Assembly: GCA_002102225.1 (NCBI GenBank)
Contig: LQPB01000017.1
Location: 1-64,000 of the forward strand
Source of the DNA: Mycobacterium interjectum
Lineage (GTDB): Bacteria; Actinomycetota; Actinomycetes; Mycobacteriales; Mycobacteriaceae
Direction of reading: 5' to 3'
DNA: 64,000 nt
Below the pieces are notes generated by a model. The model saw only the letters and a program-made list of their open reading frames with translations, did no database searches and was not told the DNA's origin. Every line of letters begins with the position of its first letter. The first letter of the stretch is position 1. Made by a program: the position numbers and the translations under genes. Shown here one piece after another: positions 29,605 to 40,560 of this stretch.

Positions 29605-30276
29605 TCAGGGTTGCAGGCGCTCGACCCGAGCGCCGATCACCCGAATCCGGTTGTGCACCCGGTTTTCCCGGCCCTGCCAGAATTCGACCACCTCGGGCGC
29701 GAGGAGGTATCCGCCCCAGTTGGGCGGCACCGGGACCGATTCCGAGTCGGCGAAGCGCGCGGTGACCTCGGCGAGCTGGTCCAGCAGCGCCGCGCGCGAC
29801 GCGATCGGCCGCGATTGGTGCGACGCCCAGGCGCCGAGTTGTGAGCCGCGCGGCCGCATGGACCAGTAGTCCCGCGTCACCTCCGGGTCCACCTTGCTCA
29901 CCGGGCCGCGGATGTGGATCTGGCGTCCCAGCAGGAACCAGGGGAACGTCGCCGACGCGTACGGCGTCGCGGCCAGCTCGGCGCCCTTGTCGGAGTCGTA
30001 GTTGGTGAAAAAAGTGATTCCGGTCTCATCGGCGCTCTTGCACAACACCGTCCGGCTGACCGGCCTGCCGTCGGCCACGGTTGCCAGCACCATGGCGTTC
30101 GGCTCGGCCACCCCGGCGCGCTCGGCGTCGTCGAGCCAGCTGCGGAACAAGGCGAGCCACCCGTCAGCCAGCCAGTCCGCGTCCAGGTCCGGGCTGCCGT
30201 CCTTCTCCGCCGACCCGTACTCCACGCGCATTCTTTCGAGGTGTTCTTTGCCTGCTCCGGGGCCCGGTCCTGCCAT
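29605..30276 (-). CDS. pdxH: Pyridoxamine 5'-phosphate oxidase PdxH
   Basis: The 223-aa FMN enzyme carries [64 protein letters not shown] and the C-terminal [15 protein letters not shown] that binds FMN and substrate. It oxidises PNP/PMP to pyridoxal 5'-phosphate. In M. tuberculosis pdxH is elsewhere (Rv2607), so its place between gltA2 and citA is a lineage difference. It is divergent from citA over 71 bp containing a perfect 16-bp palindrome, suggesting co-regulation. ATG 30276 is used; the conserved domain starts at about residue 16. Confidence 0.95.
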   Translation of the reverse strand: MAGPGPGAGKEHLERMRVEYGSAEKDGSPDLDADWLADGWLALFRSWLDDAERAGVAEPNAMVLATVADGRPVSRTVLCKSADETGITFFTNYDSDKGAELAATPYASATFPWFLLGRQIHIRGPVSKVDPEVTRDYWSMRPRGSQLGAWASHQSRPIASRAALLDQLAEVTARFADSESVPVPPNWGGYLLAPEVVEFWQGRENRVHNRIRVIGARVERLQP

Positions 30277-30285
30277 TACGCCAAC

Positions 30286-30314
30286 GCTACCGGGGGTTGC
30301 TACCGGCCGGTAGC
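30286..30314. promoter_or_regulatory. Perfect 16-bp palindrome plus half site between pdxH and citA
   Basis: GCTACCGGCCGGTAGC at 30299-30314 is a perfect 16-bp palindrome. A further half site GCTACCGG occurs at 30286-30293, 13 bp upstream. The element lies within the 71-bp divergent gap and 33 bp before the citA ATG, the right place for a dimeric repressor or activator. A 13/16 match (GTTACCACCCGGTAGC) occurs upstream of fadE10 at 46831-46846. Confidence 0.75.
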
Positions 30315-30347
30315 ATCCGCCCGGCCGCGGGGTGCGAGAATTTCCGC

Positions 30348-31466
30348 ATGACTGTCCCGGAAAACTTTGTCCCCGGCCTGGAGGGCGTGGTGGCGTTCAC
30401 CACCGAAATCGCCGAGCCGGATAAAGACGGCGGCGCGCTGCGCTACCGCGGCGTGGATATCGAGGACCTGGTGAGTCAGCAGGTCACCTTCGGTGACGTG
30501 TGGGCGCTGCTCGTCGACGGCAAGTTCGGTCACGGGCTGCCGCCCGCCGAGCCCTTCCCGCTGCCGATCCACACCGGCGATGTGCGGGTCGACGTGCAGG
30601 CGGGCCTGGCCATGCTGGCGCCGATCTGGGGCTACCGGCCGCTGCTGGACACCGACGACGCCACCGCCCGCGATCAGCTGGCCCGGGCCTCGGTGATGGC
30701 CCTGTCCTACGTCGCACAGTCGGCCCGCGGCATCTACCAGCCCGCCGTGCCGCAGCGCGTCATCGACGAATGCCAAACCGTCACAGCGCGTTTCATGACC
30801 CGCTGGCAGGGCGAACCCGACCCCAGGCACGTCGAGGCCATCGACGCCTACTGGGTGTCGGCCGCCGAGCACGGCATGAACGCCTCGACGTTCACCGCGC
30901 GGGTGATCGCCTCGACCGGAGCGGATGTCGCCGCCTCGCTGTCGGGGGCGATCGGGGCGATGAGCGGCCCGCTGCACGGCGGGGCGCCGGCCCGGGTGCT
31001 GCCGATGCTCGAAGAGGTCGAGCGCACCGGCGACGCCCGCGGCCTGGTCAAGTCGATCCTGGACCGCGGCGACAAGCTGATGGGATTCGGCCACCGCGTT
31101 TACCGCGCCGAGGACCCACGGGCGCGCGTGCTGCGGGCGGCCGCGGAACGGCTGGGCGCCCCGCGCCACGAGGTCGCCGTCGCGCTGGAGCAGGCCGCGC
31201 TGGCGGAACTGCGCGAGCGCCGCCCGGACCGGGCCATCGAGACCAACGTGGAGTTCTGGGCCGCGGTCATCCTGGACTTCGCCCGGGTGCCGGCCAACAT
31301 GATGCCGGCGATGTTCACCTGTGGGCGCACCGCGGGCTGGTGTGCCCACATCCTCGAGCAGAAGCGGCTTGGCAAGCTGGTCCGCCCGTCGGCCATCTAC
31401 GTGGGCCCGGGCCCGCGCAGCCCCGAAGCCGTCGAGGGCTGGGACCGGGTTCTCAGCCACGCCTGA
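30348..31466 (+). CDS. citA: Citrate synthase II CitA
   Basis: The 372-aa protein is a short citrate synthase/2-methylcitrate-synthase-like enzyme with [46 protein letters not shown] and [18 protein letters not shown], the last three carrying active-site residues. It corresponds to Rv0889c (373 aa). With gltA2 2 kb away it gives two citrate synthases in one neighbourhood. ATG 30348 begins [17 protein letters not shown], conserved in the family. A palindromic operator candidate precedes it. Confidence 0.95.
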   Translation: MTVPENFVPGLEGVVAFTTEIAEPDKDGGALRYRGVDIEDLVSQQVTFGDVWALLVDGKFGHGLPPAEPFPLPIHTGDVRVDVQAGLAMLAPIWGYRPLLDTDDATARDQLARASVMALSYVAQSARGIYQPAVPQRVIDECQTVTARFMTRWQGEPDPRHVEAIDAYWVSAAEHGMNASTFTARVIASTGADVAASLSGAIGAMSGPLHGGAPARVLPMLEEVERTGDARGLVKSILDRGDKLMGFGHRVYRAEDPRARVLRAAAERLGAPRHEVAVALEQAALAELRERRPDRAIETNVEFWAAVILDFARVPANMMPAMFTCGRTAGWCAHILEQKRLGKLVRPSAIYVGPGPRSPEAVEGWDRVLSHA

Positions 31467-31673
31467 GATCGGCGCGCGGGGGTAACCGCCCCGCGAATTT
31501 CGGCCCAACGTTTCGCGCGGCGTCACGCTCGCGCCCGTTGGTTGTCGGTGCCCGGCGATTGAATGGGCGCGTGCCGCGACGGCTCCGATGAATTTGCGTC
31601 GCGGGACCAGTCAATAACCGTGTGCCGGCCCAAGCCGGGTTGGCACGGGAGACCGACAACCAAGGAGATCACC

Positions 31674-32132
31674 ATGGCGATCAACATCGAACCCGCACTG
31701 TCCCCGCACCTCGTCGTCGACGACGCCGCCGCGGCGATCGACTTCTACGTCAAGGCCTTTGGCGCCGAGGAGCTGGGCCGGGTGCCCCGCCCCGACGGCA
31801 AGCTGGTGCACGCGGCGCTGCGCATCAACGGCTTCACCGTGATGCTCAACGACGACTTTCCGGAGATGTGTGGCGGCAAGTCGATGACTCCCACGTCTCT
31901 GGGCGGCACCCCGGTCACCATCCACCTGACGGTCACCGACGTCGACGCGAAATTCCAGCGGGCGCTGGACGCGGGCGCCACCGTGGTGGCCCCGTTGGAC
32001 GACCAGTTCTGGGGTGACCGTTACGGCGTGGTCGCCGACCCGTTCGGCCACCACTGGTCGATGGGTCAGCCGGTGCGGGAAGTCAGCATGGAGGAACTCA
32101 CCGCGGCGATGTCCGGGCAGGGAGCCGGTTAG
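31674..32132 (+). CDS. VOC/PhnB-like protein (Rv0887c-like)
   Basis: The 152-aa product is a PhnB/YdiN-like glyoxalase-fold protein: LSPHLVVDDAAAAIDFYVKAFGAEELGR, then LMLNDDFPEM-type strand, and YGVVADPFGHHWSMGQPVREVSMEEL at the end. It matches Rv0887c in length. Function is unknown; members of this group may be metal-binding enzymes or resistance proteins. AAGGAG at 31662-31667 lies 6 nt before ATG 31674. Its TAG overlaps the stop of the convergent fprB (TTAG). Confidence 0.88.
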   Translation: MAINIEPALSPHLVVDDAAAAIDFYVKAFGAEELGRVPRPDGKLVHAALRINGFTVMLNDDFPEMCGGKSMTPTSLGGTPVTIHLTVTDVDAKFQRALDAGATVVAPLDDQFWGDRYGVVADPFGHHWSMGQPVREVSMEELTAAMSGQGAG

Positions 32133-33820
32133 CTCCCACCAGACAGCTGGGCCAGCAGCCGGCGTCGCCGCGGCGGCGCCGGCGCGGCCGCGGCGACGGC
32201 GAGCATCTCGGCGACGTCGGTGAATTTGTTCCGTGGCCGCCCGTCGTGGCTGCCCCGCTCGATCTCCGCGGCGTCGATCGCCCGCCATCCCGCGGACCCG
32301 ACGACGTCGGGCTGGCGCCCGCGCACCAGCTCGTCCAGCGCGCCCGGGGTGGCGGCCGGGTCGGCCAGCCTGCCGGCGTTGAAATCGGCCACCAGCGCCT
32401 GGACGGTTTGCAGGGAGCAGGACTTGTTGGTGCCGATGAATCCGGTCGGTCCGCGCTTGATCCAACCCGCGACGTAGGCGCCGGGCACCGGGCGGCCGGA
32501 GCCGGGGTCCACGACACGGCCGCCGTCGTTGGGTACGACGGCCGCCGATTCGTCGAATGGCAGCCCACCAATCTCCTTGCCGCGATAGCCAATCGACGTC
32601 AGCACCAGGCCGGCCTCCAGCCGGCGCAGCTCCTCGGTGCCGGTGACGGTGAACTCGACTCCGGTGGCCTGCCGATCCCCGAGCACGCGTTGCGGGGTGA
32701 GCTGGTAGGCCAGCCGGATTCGCCGGCGAGACGCCGGCGCCGAATCGTCGCCCAGTTTGCTCAGGATCTCCAGCTTGTTCTTGGTCAGTGGGTCCGACGC
32801 GGCGGCCAAATCGCAGGCCACGCGCCGATGGTCGCCGGCATCGAGCACGACGTCGCAGGAGCCGGTGAGCCCGACCAGTTCGGGCAGGGTGAAGGCCGAA
32901 TGGGCCGGCCCGCGCCGGGCGGCGATCACCACTTCGCGCACCGCGGAGCGCCGCAACGCCTCGAGCGCAGGGTCGGAGATGTCGGTGCGGGCCAGGTCGT
33001 CGGGGTCCGCCGTCAGGACGCGGGCGACGTCGAGGGCGACATTGCCGTTGCCGATGATGACCACCCGCTCGTGATCGAGATCGACTGGCAGATCGGTGAA
33101 CTCAGGATGCCCGTTGAGCCACGCGACCAGCTCGGTGGCGGTCCCGGTGCCCGGCAGGCCCATGCCGTCGATGCCCAGGCGACGGTCGTCGGGTGCACCC
33201 ACGGCATAGATAACGGCGTGATGGTGGGCCAACAGGTCGGCGTGGCTCAGGTGCCTGCCGATCTCGACGTTCAGGTAGAAGCGGAAGTGCCGATGGCCGG
33301 ATATCCGGTCGAAAAGCCGGGTGACCCTTTTGGTGTTCTGGTGGTCGGGCGCCACCCCGGCGCGCACCAGCCCGTAGGGCGTCGGCAGCTTCTCAAAGAC
33401 GTTGACCCGCACGCCATGTTGGGTGAGCAGCTCGTCGGCGGCATACATCGCCGCGGGGCCCGAGCCGACGACGGCCACGGTCAAGGGCCGACGGCGGGCG
33501 CGCACCTCGGCGGCGGGGATCACCGGGGCCAGCTTCGAGGTGGGCGGCAGTTTCTCGCCCTCGGGCCGCTTCGGGTAGAAGGACGCGTTGATCTCGACGA
33601 ACGGCAGCTGCTTGGCATCCAGCCGGGTGTCAGGGGCGATGGCGCCCACCGGGCAAGCACTCACGCACGCGCCGCAGTCCACGCACGCCACCGGATCGAT
33701 GTAGAGCATCTCCGATGTCGCAAACCCGGGCTCGTCGGGTGACGGGTGGATGCAGTTCACCGGGCACGCGAAAACACAGGACCCGTCGTTGCAGCACGAC
33801 TGGGTAATAACGTGCGGCAT
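32129..33820 (-). CDS. fprB: Ferredoxin-fused NADP+ reductase FprB
   Basis: The 563-aa protein joins an N-terminal seven-iron-type ferredoxin domain, with Cys clusters in CCNDGSCVFACPVNCIHP and CVDCGACVSACPVGAI, to an adrenodoxin-reductase-like flavoprotein. The latter has the FAD motif VAVVGSGPAAMYAADELL, the NADPH motif VVIIGNGNVALDVARVL and GWIKRGPTGFIGTNK near the C-terminus. It moves electrons from NADPH to ferredoxin or P450 partners. Synteny matches Rv0886 (575 aa). It is followed on the same strand upstream by the diiron-oxygenase-like gene 18 bp away, so the two may share a transcript. Confidence 0.95.
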   Translation of the reverse strand: MPHVITQSCCNDGSCVFACPVNCIHPSPDEPGFATSEMLYIDPVACVDCGACVSACPVGAIAPDTRLDAKQLPFVEINASFYPKRPEGEKLPPTSKLAPVIPAAEVRARRRPLTVAVVGSGPAAMYAADELLTQHGVRVNVFEKLPTPYGLVRAGVAPDHQNTKRVTRLFDRISGHRHFRFYLNVEIGRHLSHADLLAHHHAVIYAVGAPDDRRLGIDGMGLPGTGTATELVAWLNGHPEFTDLPVDLDHERVVIIGNGNVALDVARVLTADPDDLARTDISDPALEALRRSAVREVVIAARRGPAHSAFTLPELVGLTGSCDVVLDAGDHRRVACDLAAASDPLTKNKLEILSKLGDDSAPASRRRIRLAYQLTPQRVLGDRQATGVEFTVTGTEELRRLEAGLVLTSIGYRGKEIGGLPFDESAAVVPNDGGRVVDPGSGRPVPGAYVAGWIKRGPTGFIGTNKSCSLQTVQALVADFNAGRLADPAATPGALDELVRGRQPDVVGSAGWRAIDAAEIERGSHDGRPRNKFTDVAEMLAVAAAAPAPPRRRRLLAQLSGGS

Positions 33821-33838
33821 AAAGGAACCCGCGCAGCC

Positions 33839-36181
<2,343 letters not shown>

Positions 36182-36302
36182 CTTCCGCGTCATCGGCCCG
36201 CAACCCGCCAGCGTGTCACGGCGGGTTACCGGCGATAGCTGCACTAGAGTGCGGACCCGAGGGGTCCGTCGCTGACCGGCGCGGAGCCTGCGAGGAGAAG
36301 CC

Positions 36303-37088
36303 ATGCGGGAACTCAAAGTGGTCGGTCTCGACGACGAGAGCAAATACATCATCTGCGAGGGTGATGACCCCGCAGAGCGGTTCAAGCTGGTGGCCGACGA
36401 CAGACTCCGGGCCGCCGTTCGCGGCGAGTCGTCACAGGCGGAGCAGCCACCGCTCGACATGCAAGTCACTAATATGCTGAGTCCCAAAGAGATTCAGGCC
36501 CGAATTCGAGCCGGTGCGTCCGTCGATCAGGTGGCCACGGCGTCGGGCTCCGACATTTCGCGGATCCGCCGCTTCGCTCACCCGGTTCTGCTGGAGCGGG
36601 CCCGCGCCGCCGAGCTGGCAACCGCGGCGCATCCGATGCTGGCCGACGGGCCCGCCGTGCTCACCCTGCTTGAGACCGTCAGCTCCGCGTTGGTGGCGCG
36701 CGGCCTGGAACCCGACCGGCTCAGCTGGGACGCGTGGCGCAACGAGGATGGCCGCTGGACGGTGCAGCTCGCCTGGAAGGCCGGGCGCTCGGACAACATC
36801 GCGCATTTCAGCTTCGCCCCCGGCGCCCACGGCGGAACGGTCACCCCGGTCGACGATGCGGCCAGCGAGCTGATCGACCCGGACTTCGAGCGCCCGCTGC
36901 GGCCGCTCGCCCGGGTGGCCCGCCTCGACTTCGAGCCGACGGAACCGACCGCTTCCGGCGGCGAATCCGCCGAACCGGCGCCGCCCGCCGCGCCGCCCGA
37001 ACAGCCGGTGCACACCCGGCGCGGCAAGCCGGTCATTCCGGCCTGGGAAGACGTGTTGCTCGGGGTGCGCTCAGGCGGACACCGCTAG
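36303..37088 (+). CDS. sepH: Septation protein SepH (Rv0883c-like)
   Basis: The 261-aa product has an N-terminal DUF3071 domain with a helix-turn-helix-like segment (MLSPKEIQARIRAGASVDQVATASGSDISRIRRFAHPVLLERARAAELA) and a proline/alanine/glutamate-rich C-terminal tail ending in a conserved RRGKPVIPAWEDVLLGVRS motif. SepH proteins of actinobacteria bind FtsZ and promote its assembly at the septum. Rv0883c is the syntenic counterpart (253 aa). GAGGAG lies 7 nt before ATG 36303. The stop shares CTAG with the convergent DUF2537 gene. Confidence 0.93.
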   Translation: MRELKVVGLDDESKYIICEGDDPAERFKLVADDRLRAAVRGESSQAEQPPLDMQVTNMLSPKEIQARIRAGASVDQVATASGSDISRIRRFAHPVLLERARAAELATAAHPMLADGPAVLTLLETVSSALVARGLEPDRLSWDAWRNEDGRWTVQLAWKAGRSDNIAHFSFAPGAHGGTVTPVDDAASELIDPDFERPLRPLARVARLDFEPTEPTASGGESAEPAPPAAPPEQPVHTRRGKPVIPAWEDVLLGVRSGGHR

Positions 37089-37357
37089 CCCACCGTCATC
37101 GCGAGCAACGTCAGCCACGCGCCGGCGACGCCCACGGCCGCGCCCAGCACGAACCACCGCAGCACCAGGGTGCGCCGCCAACCCCACAACGTTGGCGCCA
37201 GACCTCCGGCCGCCACGACGTTGAGGCCTACCGCCAGCAGCGGATGCACCCGGATCAGGCCGAGGCTGAGCACCACGACGGCGGCGCCGGTCACGGCGGC
37301 GACGAACGCCGAGACGGTCAAACCCGTTGCCCAGGGGACGGACTCGTCGCTCACCAC
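37085..37357 (-). CDS. DUF2537 membrane protein (Rv0882-like)
   Basis: The 90-aa protein has three hydrophobic segments: about 11-34 (GLTVSAFVAAVTGAAVVVLSLGL), 37-58 and 67-88. It matches DUF2537 and Rv0882 (94 aa), conserved in mycobacteria and of unknown function. ATG 37357, or GTG 37354 just inside, overlaps the end of the RNA methyltransferase gene by 7 nt, so it is the last gene of the MarR-methyltransferase-DUF2537 operon. The stop is shared with sepH in CTAG. Confidence 0.85.
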   Translation of the reverse strand: MVSDESVPWATGLTVSAFVAAVTGAAVVVLSLGLIRVHPLLAVGLNVVAAGGLAPTLWGWRRTLVLRWFVLGAAVGVAGAWLTLLAMTVG

Positions 37358-38175
37358 GTGAGCCTAGCCCGCTCGTAGAACGCCAGGGCCGCTGCGGTGG
37401 CGACGTTGAGCGAGTCGGTGCCGCGCGACATCGGGACGCGCACCGGCACATCGCTGAGCCCCAGCGCGGCCTTCGTCAGCCCGGGGCCCTCGGCGCCCAC
37501 CAGCACCGCGACACGCTCGTCGACCGCCCCGGCCATCGCCTCGGCCAGCGCGGACGCCTCGCGCTGCGGCGTCATTGCCATCAGCCGAAACCCGCTCTCC
37601 TTCAACAACAGAAGGTCGTGGGGCCAGCTGGCCGCCCGCGCGTACGGCACCAGCAACGCGTGGCCCATCGACACCCGCACGGCCCGACGGTAGAGCGGGT
37701 CGGCGCACCCGCTGCCGAATACCACCGCGTCCACGCCCAGCCCGGCCGCGTTGCGGAAAATCGAGCCCAGGTTCTCGTGGTCGTTGACGCCCTCGAGGAC
37801 CGCGACGGTGCGGGCCGCCTCGACGACCTGGGCGACGCTGGGTTCCGGCACCCGCCTGGCGGCCGCGAGCACGCCGCGGTTGAGGTGAAAGCCGACCACT
37901 TGCGCCATCACCTCGGCCGACGTCCGATAGAACGGCGCAGTGGCGCCGGCGAGGTCGTCCTCGAGCTCGGACAGCCGGCGATCGGTGCCCAGCAGGGCGT
38001 GCGGGGTGAATCGGGAGGCCAGCATGCGCTGCACGACCAACACGCCTTCGGCGATCACCAGCCCCTTGCCGGTCGGCAGATCGGGGCGGCGATCGACACT
38101 ATTCAGATCGCGAAAATCGTCGAGACGCGGGTCGTCGGGATCGGTGATGTCCTGAACATCCAAGCCGCCGGTCAC
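37351..38175 (-). CDS. SpoU/TrmH-family RNA methyltransferase (Rv0881-like)
   Basis: The protein (274 aa from GTG 38175) has the SPOUT knot motifs [50 protein letters not shown] and the C-terminal [26 protein letters not shown]. It should 2'-O-methylate rRNA or tRNA with SAM; the target is not evident. GTG 38175 overlaps the upstream MarR TGA by 4 nt (GTGA) and is the preferred start; a longer frame to 38271 would extend into the MarR gene. Rv0881 is the counterpart. Confidence 0.9.
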   Translation of the reverse strand: MTGGLDVQDITDPDDPRLDDFRDLNSVDRRPDLPTGKGLVIAEGVLVVQRMLASRFTPHALLGTDRRLSELEDDLAGATAPFYRTSAEVMAQVVGFHLNRGVLAAARRVPEPSVAQVVEAARTVAVLEGVNDHENLGSIFRNAAGLGVDAVVFGSGCADPLYRRAVRVSMGHALLVPYARAASWPHDLLLLKESGFRLMAMTPQREASALAEAMAGAVDERVAVLVGAEGPGLTKAALGLSDVPVRVPMSRGTDSLNVATAAALAFYERARLTW

Positions 38176-38603
38176 GGGCTTTCGTCGACCAGCGCCAGCA
38201 TCAGGTCGGCGGCCTCGCGCAGGGTTTCCCGTTGCTCGCCGTCCAGTGTCGCCAGGCGCTTGGCCAGCCACTCCTGGCGCGCGCGGCGGTTCGCCTTGAC
38301 CAGCTCGGCGCCGGACTCGGAGACCGAGACGAGGACCTGCCGGCCGTCGACCGGGTGCGGGGCGCGATCCACCAAACCCATCTCGGCCAGCGAGGCGATC
38401 ACCCGGGTCATCGACGGCGGCCGCACGCGCTCGCGAATCGCGAGGGCGCCGGGGGTCATCGCGCCCTCGTTGGCCAGGGTCGCCAGCGCCGACAGCTGGG
38501 ACAGCGACACCGGCGATGACGGGTTGCGGAACCGCAGTTGGCGGGCCAGCCGCATCACCGCCAACGACAGGTCGCTGGCCAGCCGGGCGTCGCTGTCAGG
38601 CAT
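38172..38603 (-). CDS. MarR-family transcriptional regulator (Rv0880-like)
   Basis: The 143-aa protein has the MarR winged-helix pattern: [69 protein letters not shown]. Length equals Rv0880 (143 aa). It is the first gene of a coupled operon with the RNA methyltransferase and DUF2537 protein. The 121-bp divergent gap to the DUF2530 gene holds an imperfect palindrome that could be its operator. Confidence 0.93.
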   Translation of the reverse strand: MPDSDARLASDLSLAVMRLARQLRFRNPSSPVSLSQLSALATLANEGAMTPGALAIRERVRPPSMTRVIASLAEMGLVDRAPHPVDGRQVLVSVSESGAELVKANRRARQEWLAKRLATLDGEQRETLREAADLMLALVDESP

Positions 38604-38640
38604 GGCGCGAGGTTACACGGAACACAACAAATGCGGGATA

Positions 38641-38665
38641 CCAAGCCGCCATCGGCGGACTTTGG
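38641..38665. promoter_or_regulatory. Imperfect palindrome between MarR and DUF2530 genes
   Basis: CCGCCATCGGCGG (38646-38658) has 5-bp arms around ATC, flanked by CCAAG on the left and ACTTTGG on the right, which pair with small bulges. It lies 38 bp from the MarR start and 60 bp from the DUF2530 start. It may be an autoregulatory site or an mRNA hairpin. Confidence 0.4.
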
Positions 38666-38724
38666 TCCTTACGCGAGCTCGAGCAGCTTTCGGGGCCCGG
38701 CGCCGCCGCGTTATCTTGATCGCG

Positions 38725-39000
38725 ATGTCTGTCCAACCCGGCCCGAGCCCCGAGGCGCCGCCGCTGCCGCGGGCGCTGCTCGAGGTGTGGCCCGTCGTCG
38801 TGGTCGGGTTCCTGGGCTGGCTGGGCGGCGCGGCGCTCGCGTTCCTCGTGCCCGCCCTGCACAGTTGGCGGCCGGTGACGCTGGGCGGGCTGGGCGTCGG
38901 GCTGGTCGGCACCAGCATCTTCGTGCTGCAGCTTGCCGCCGCCCGCCGCGGCGCGCGCGGCGCGCAGACCGGGCTGGAAACCTACCTCGACCGCCAATAG
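38725..39000 (+). CDS. DUF2530 membrane protein (Rv0879c-like)
   Basis: The 91-aa protein has two membrane helices: about 21-43 (VWPVVVVGFLGWLGGAALAFLV) and 51-71 (VTLGGLGVGLVGTSIFVLQLAAA), with a proline-rich cytoplasmic N-terminus and a short basic tail. It matches DUF2530 and Rv0879c (91 aa). No function is known. The SRPBCC gene follows 22 bp downstream, so the two may be co-transcribed. Confidence 0.85.
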   Translation: MSVQPGPSPEAPPLPRALLEVWPVVVVGFLGWLGGAALAFLVPALHSWRPVTLGGLGVGLVGTSIFVLQLAAARRGARGAQTGLETYLDRQ

Positions 39001-39022
39001 ATTCGCCTTCCCGGGAGGAACC

Positions 39023-39478
39023 ATGGTCGCCCCGCTGCTGCAGACGCACGTCGACGTCGACGCGCCGGCGGCCACGGTGTGGGCGTTGATCTCCGACTTC
39101 CGCCGCATGCCGGACTGGAGCCCGCAGTGTCGCTGGATGAGGCCCCTGGGACCCCTCCGGGCGGGCACCCGCACCGTCAACCTCAACCGGCGCCACCGCA
39201 TGTTCTGGCCCACCACCTGCACGGTCGTCGAGGTCATCCCCGAGAAGAGGCTGGCGTTCCGGGTCAACACCAACGGCACGATCTGGAGCTACGAACTCGA
39301 GCCCAGCGGCCGGGGCACCCGGGTGACCGAGAGCCGCCACGCCGAGAACGGCGTCGGCGCGTTTTCAAACCTGTCGGTGAACGCGCTCTTCGGTGGGACC
39401 GAGAACTTCGAACGCGAGTTGCTGCAGGGGATGAACGCCTCGCTGGCCAACATCAAAGCCGCCGCCGAGCGGGGCTAG
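39023..39478 (+). CDS. SRPBCC/polyketide-cyclase-like protein
   Basis: The 151-aa protein starts VAPLLQTHVDVDAPAATVWALISDFRRMPDWSPQCRWMRPLG, the polyketide cyclase/dehydrase type SRPBCC fold, and ends with the usual long helix (NFERELLQGMNASLANIKAAAE). It probably binds a hydrophobic ligand. GGGAGGA lies 6 nt before ATG 39023. At the equivalent place M. tuberculosis has PPE13 (Rv0878c), so gene content differs here. Its stop shares CTAG with the convergent DUF3027 gene. Confidence 0.87.
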   Translation: MVAPLLQTHVDVDAPAATVWALISDFRRMPDWSPQCRWMRPLGPLRAGTRTVNLNRRHRMFWPTTCTVVEVIPEKRLAFRVNTNGTIWSYELEPSGRGTRVTESRHAENGVGAFSNLSVNALFGGTENFERELLQGMNASLANIKAAAERG

Positions 39479-40425
39479 TCCCCCGGTTCCGGCGACTCCG
39501 GCGCCGAGGACTCCGGCTCCGCAGACTCCGGCTCCGCAGACTCCGGCGCCGCGGACTCGGTCTCCGCAGACTCGGGCTCCGCGGACACGGGCGCCGCGGA
39601 CTCGGGCGGCGATTCCGGGCCCGGGGGTTCGGGCGACGACGGGTTGTCCGCGACGTCCAGCACGCCGTCGTCGTAGGGCTCGTACGCCGGCGAACCGGTG
39701 CCCGCCGGGGCCGGTGTGTCCGAATGGGCACCGCAGCCGTATTGCTTGTCGACGATGTGCCCGTCGGCGGACAGCTCGTTGCCGCACACCCCGAACATCG
39801 CGCCCAGCGATCCGGCCAGTGGCAGGAAAAAACCACAATCGCGGCACATCCGCTTGGTGGACCGGGCCATCGCCGAGTCGGGACCGTGGTCTCCGGTGTG
39901 CCACCGCTCGGCCGCCTCGGCGCGGCCCCACGCGCTCATCACCCAGCGCCGGCCCAACCCGATCTCGACGGCGGTCTCGTCCACCTCGGGGTCGCCGCTG
40001 GCGGTGTAGCCCGGAACCAACCGCGGGTCGTCCGCCGCCGGCGCCAGCAGGTCACCCGGGCTCAGATCGCCCGGGCGCACCCGTTGGTCCCAGGGCACCC
40101 ACTCCGGTGCGAGCAGCGCTGTCGGTCCGGGGATCAGCACCACTTCGCTGATCGTGGCGTGGTTGGCCCCCGGGTGCGCGGCGACGACGGCCGCCCATTG
40201 CCACCCCTGGTAACCGGGCAGGTGCGCGAGGAACCGGTGGGTCGCGGCGTTGGGGTCTTCGGAGCTGACACCCAGGTAGTCCCCGACGGCCTCGGCGCCG
40301 GCGAACTCCTCGACGGCCGCCCGGGCCCGGTCGGCGGCACCCGTGAGCACCGCCGCCAACTCCTCGGGCGACGCGGCGACGGTCGTCGCGGCGGTTTCCG
40401 CCGACCCGTCCGTGGGTCCGGTCAC
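39475..40425 (-). CDS. DUF3027 protein (Rv0877-like) with Glu/Ser/Pro repeat tail
   Basis: The 316-aa product has a DUF3027 core of about 240 residues, including DYLGVSSEDPNAATHRFLAHLPGYQGWQWA, GLGRRWVMSAWGRAEAAERWH and a cysteine-rich zinc-ribbon-like segment (CRDCGFFLPL... CGNE... YGCGAHS). The last 60 residues are low-complexity ESAEPESAEPE-type repeats with no cysteines. Rv0877 (262 aa) lacks so long a tail, as I recall it. GTG 40425 follows GAGGGGAC by about 4 nt. Function is unknown. It diverges from the Rv0876c-like transporter. Confidence 0.87.
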   Translation of the reverse strand: MTGPTDGSAETAATTVAASPEELAAVLTGAADRARAAVEEFAGAEAVGDYLGVSSEDPNAATHRFLAHLPGYQGWQWAAVVAAHPGANHATISEVVLIPGPTALLAPEWVPWDQRVRPGDLSPGDLLAPAADDPRLVPGYTASGDPEVDETAVEIGLGRRWVMSAWGRAEAAERWHTGDHGPDSAMARSTKRMCRDCGFFLPLAGSLGAMFGVCGNELSADGHIVDKQYGCGAHSDTPAPAGTGSPAYEPYDDGVLDVADNPSSPEPPGPESPPESAAPVSAEPESAETESAAPESAEPESAEPESSAPESPEPGD

Positions 40426-40560
40426 GCTGTCCCCTCTCGTGTCGCGATCGCAGCGCGGCGTAGCCGCGCGGCGGGTCGCCACCATCGGACTACAGTGCCT
40501 CTCCATACTAGGTTGGCGAGCCACGCCCGGTTGCCTGCCGCCATAGGACAGAATTGATTC

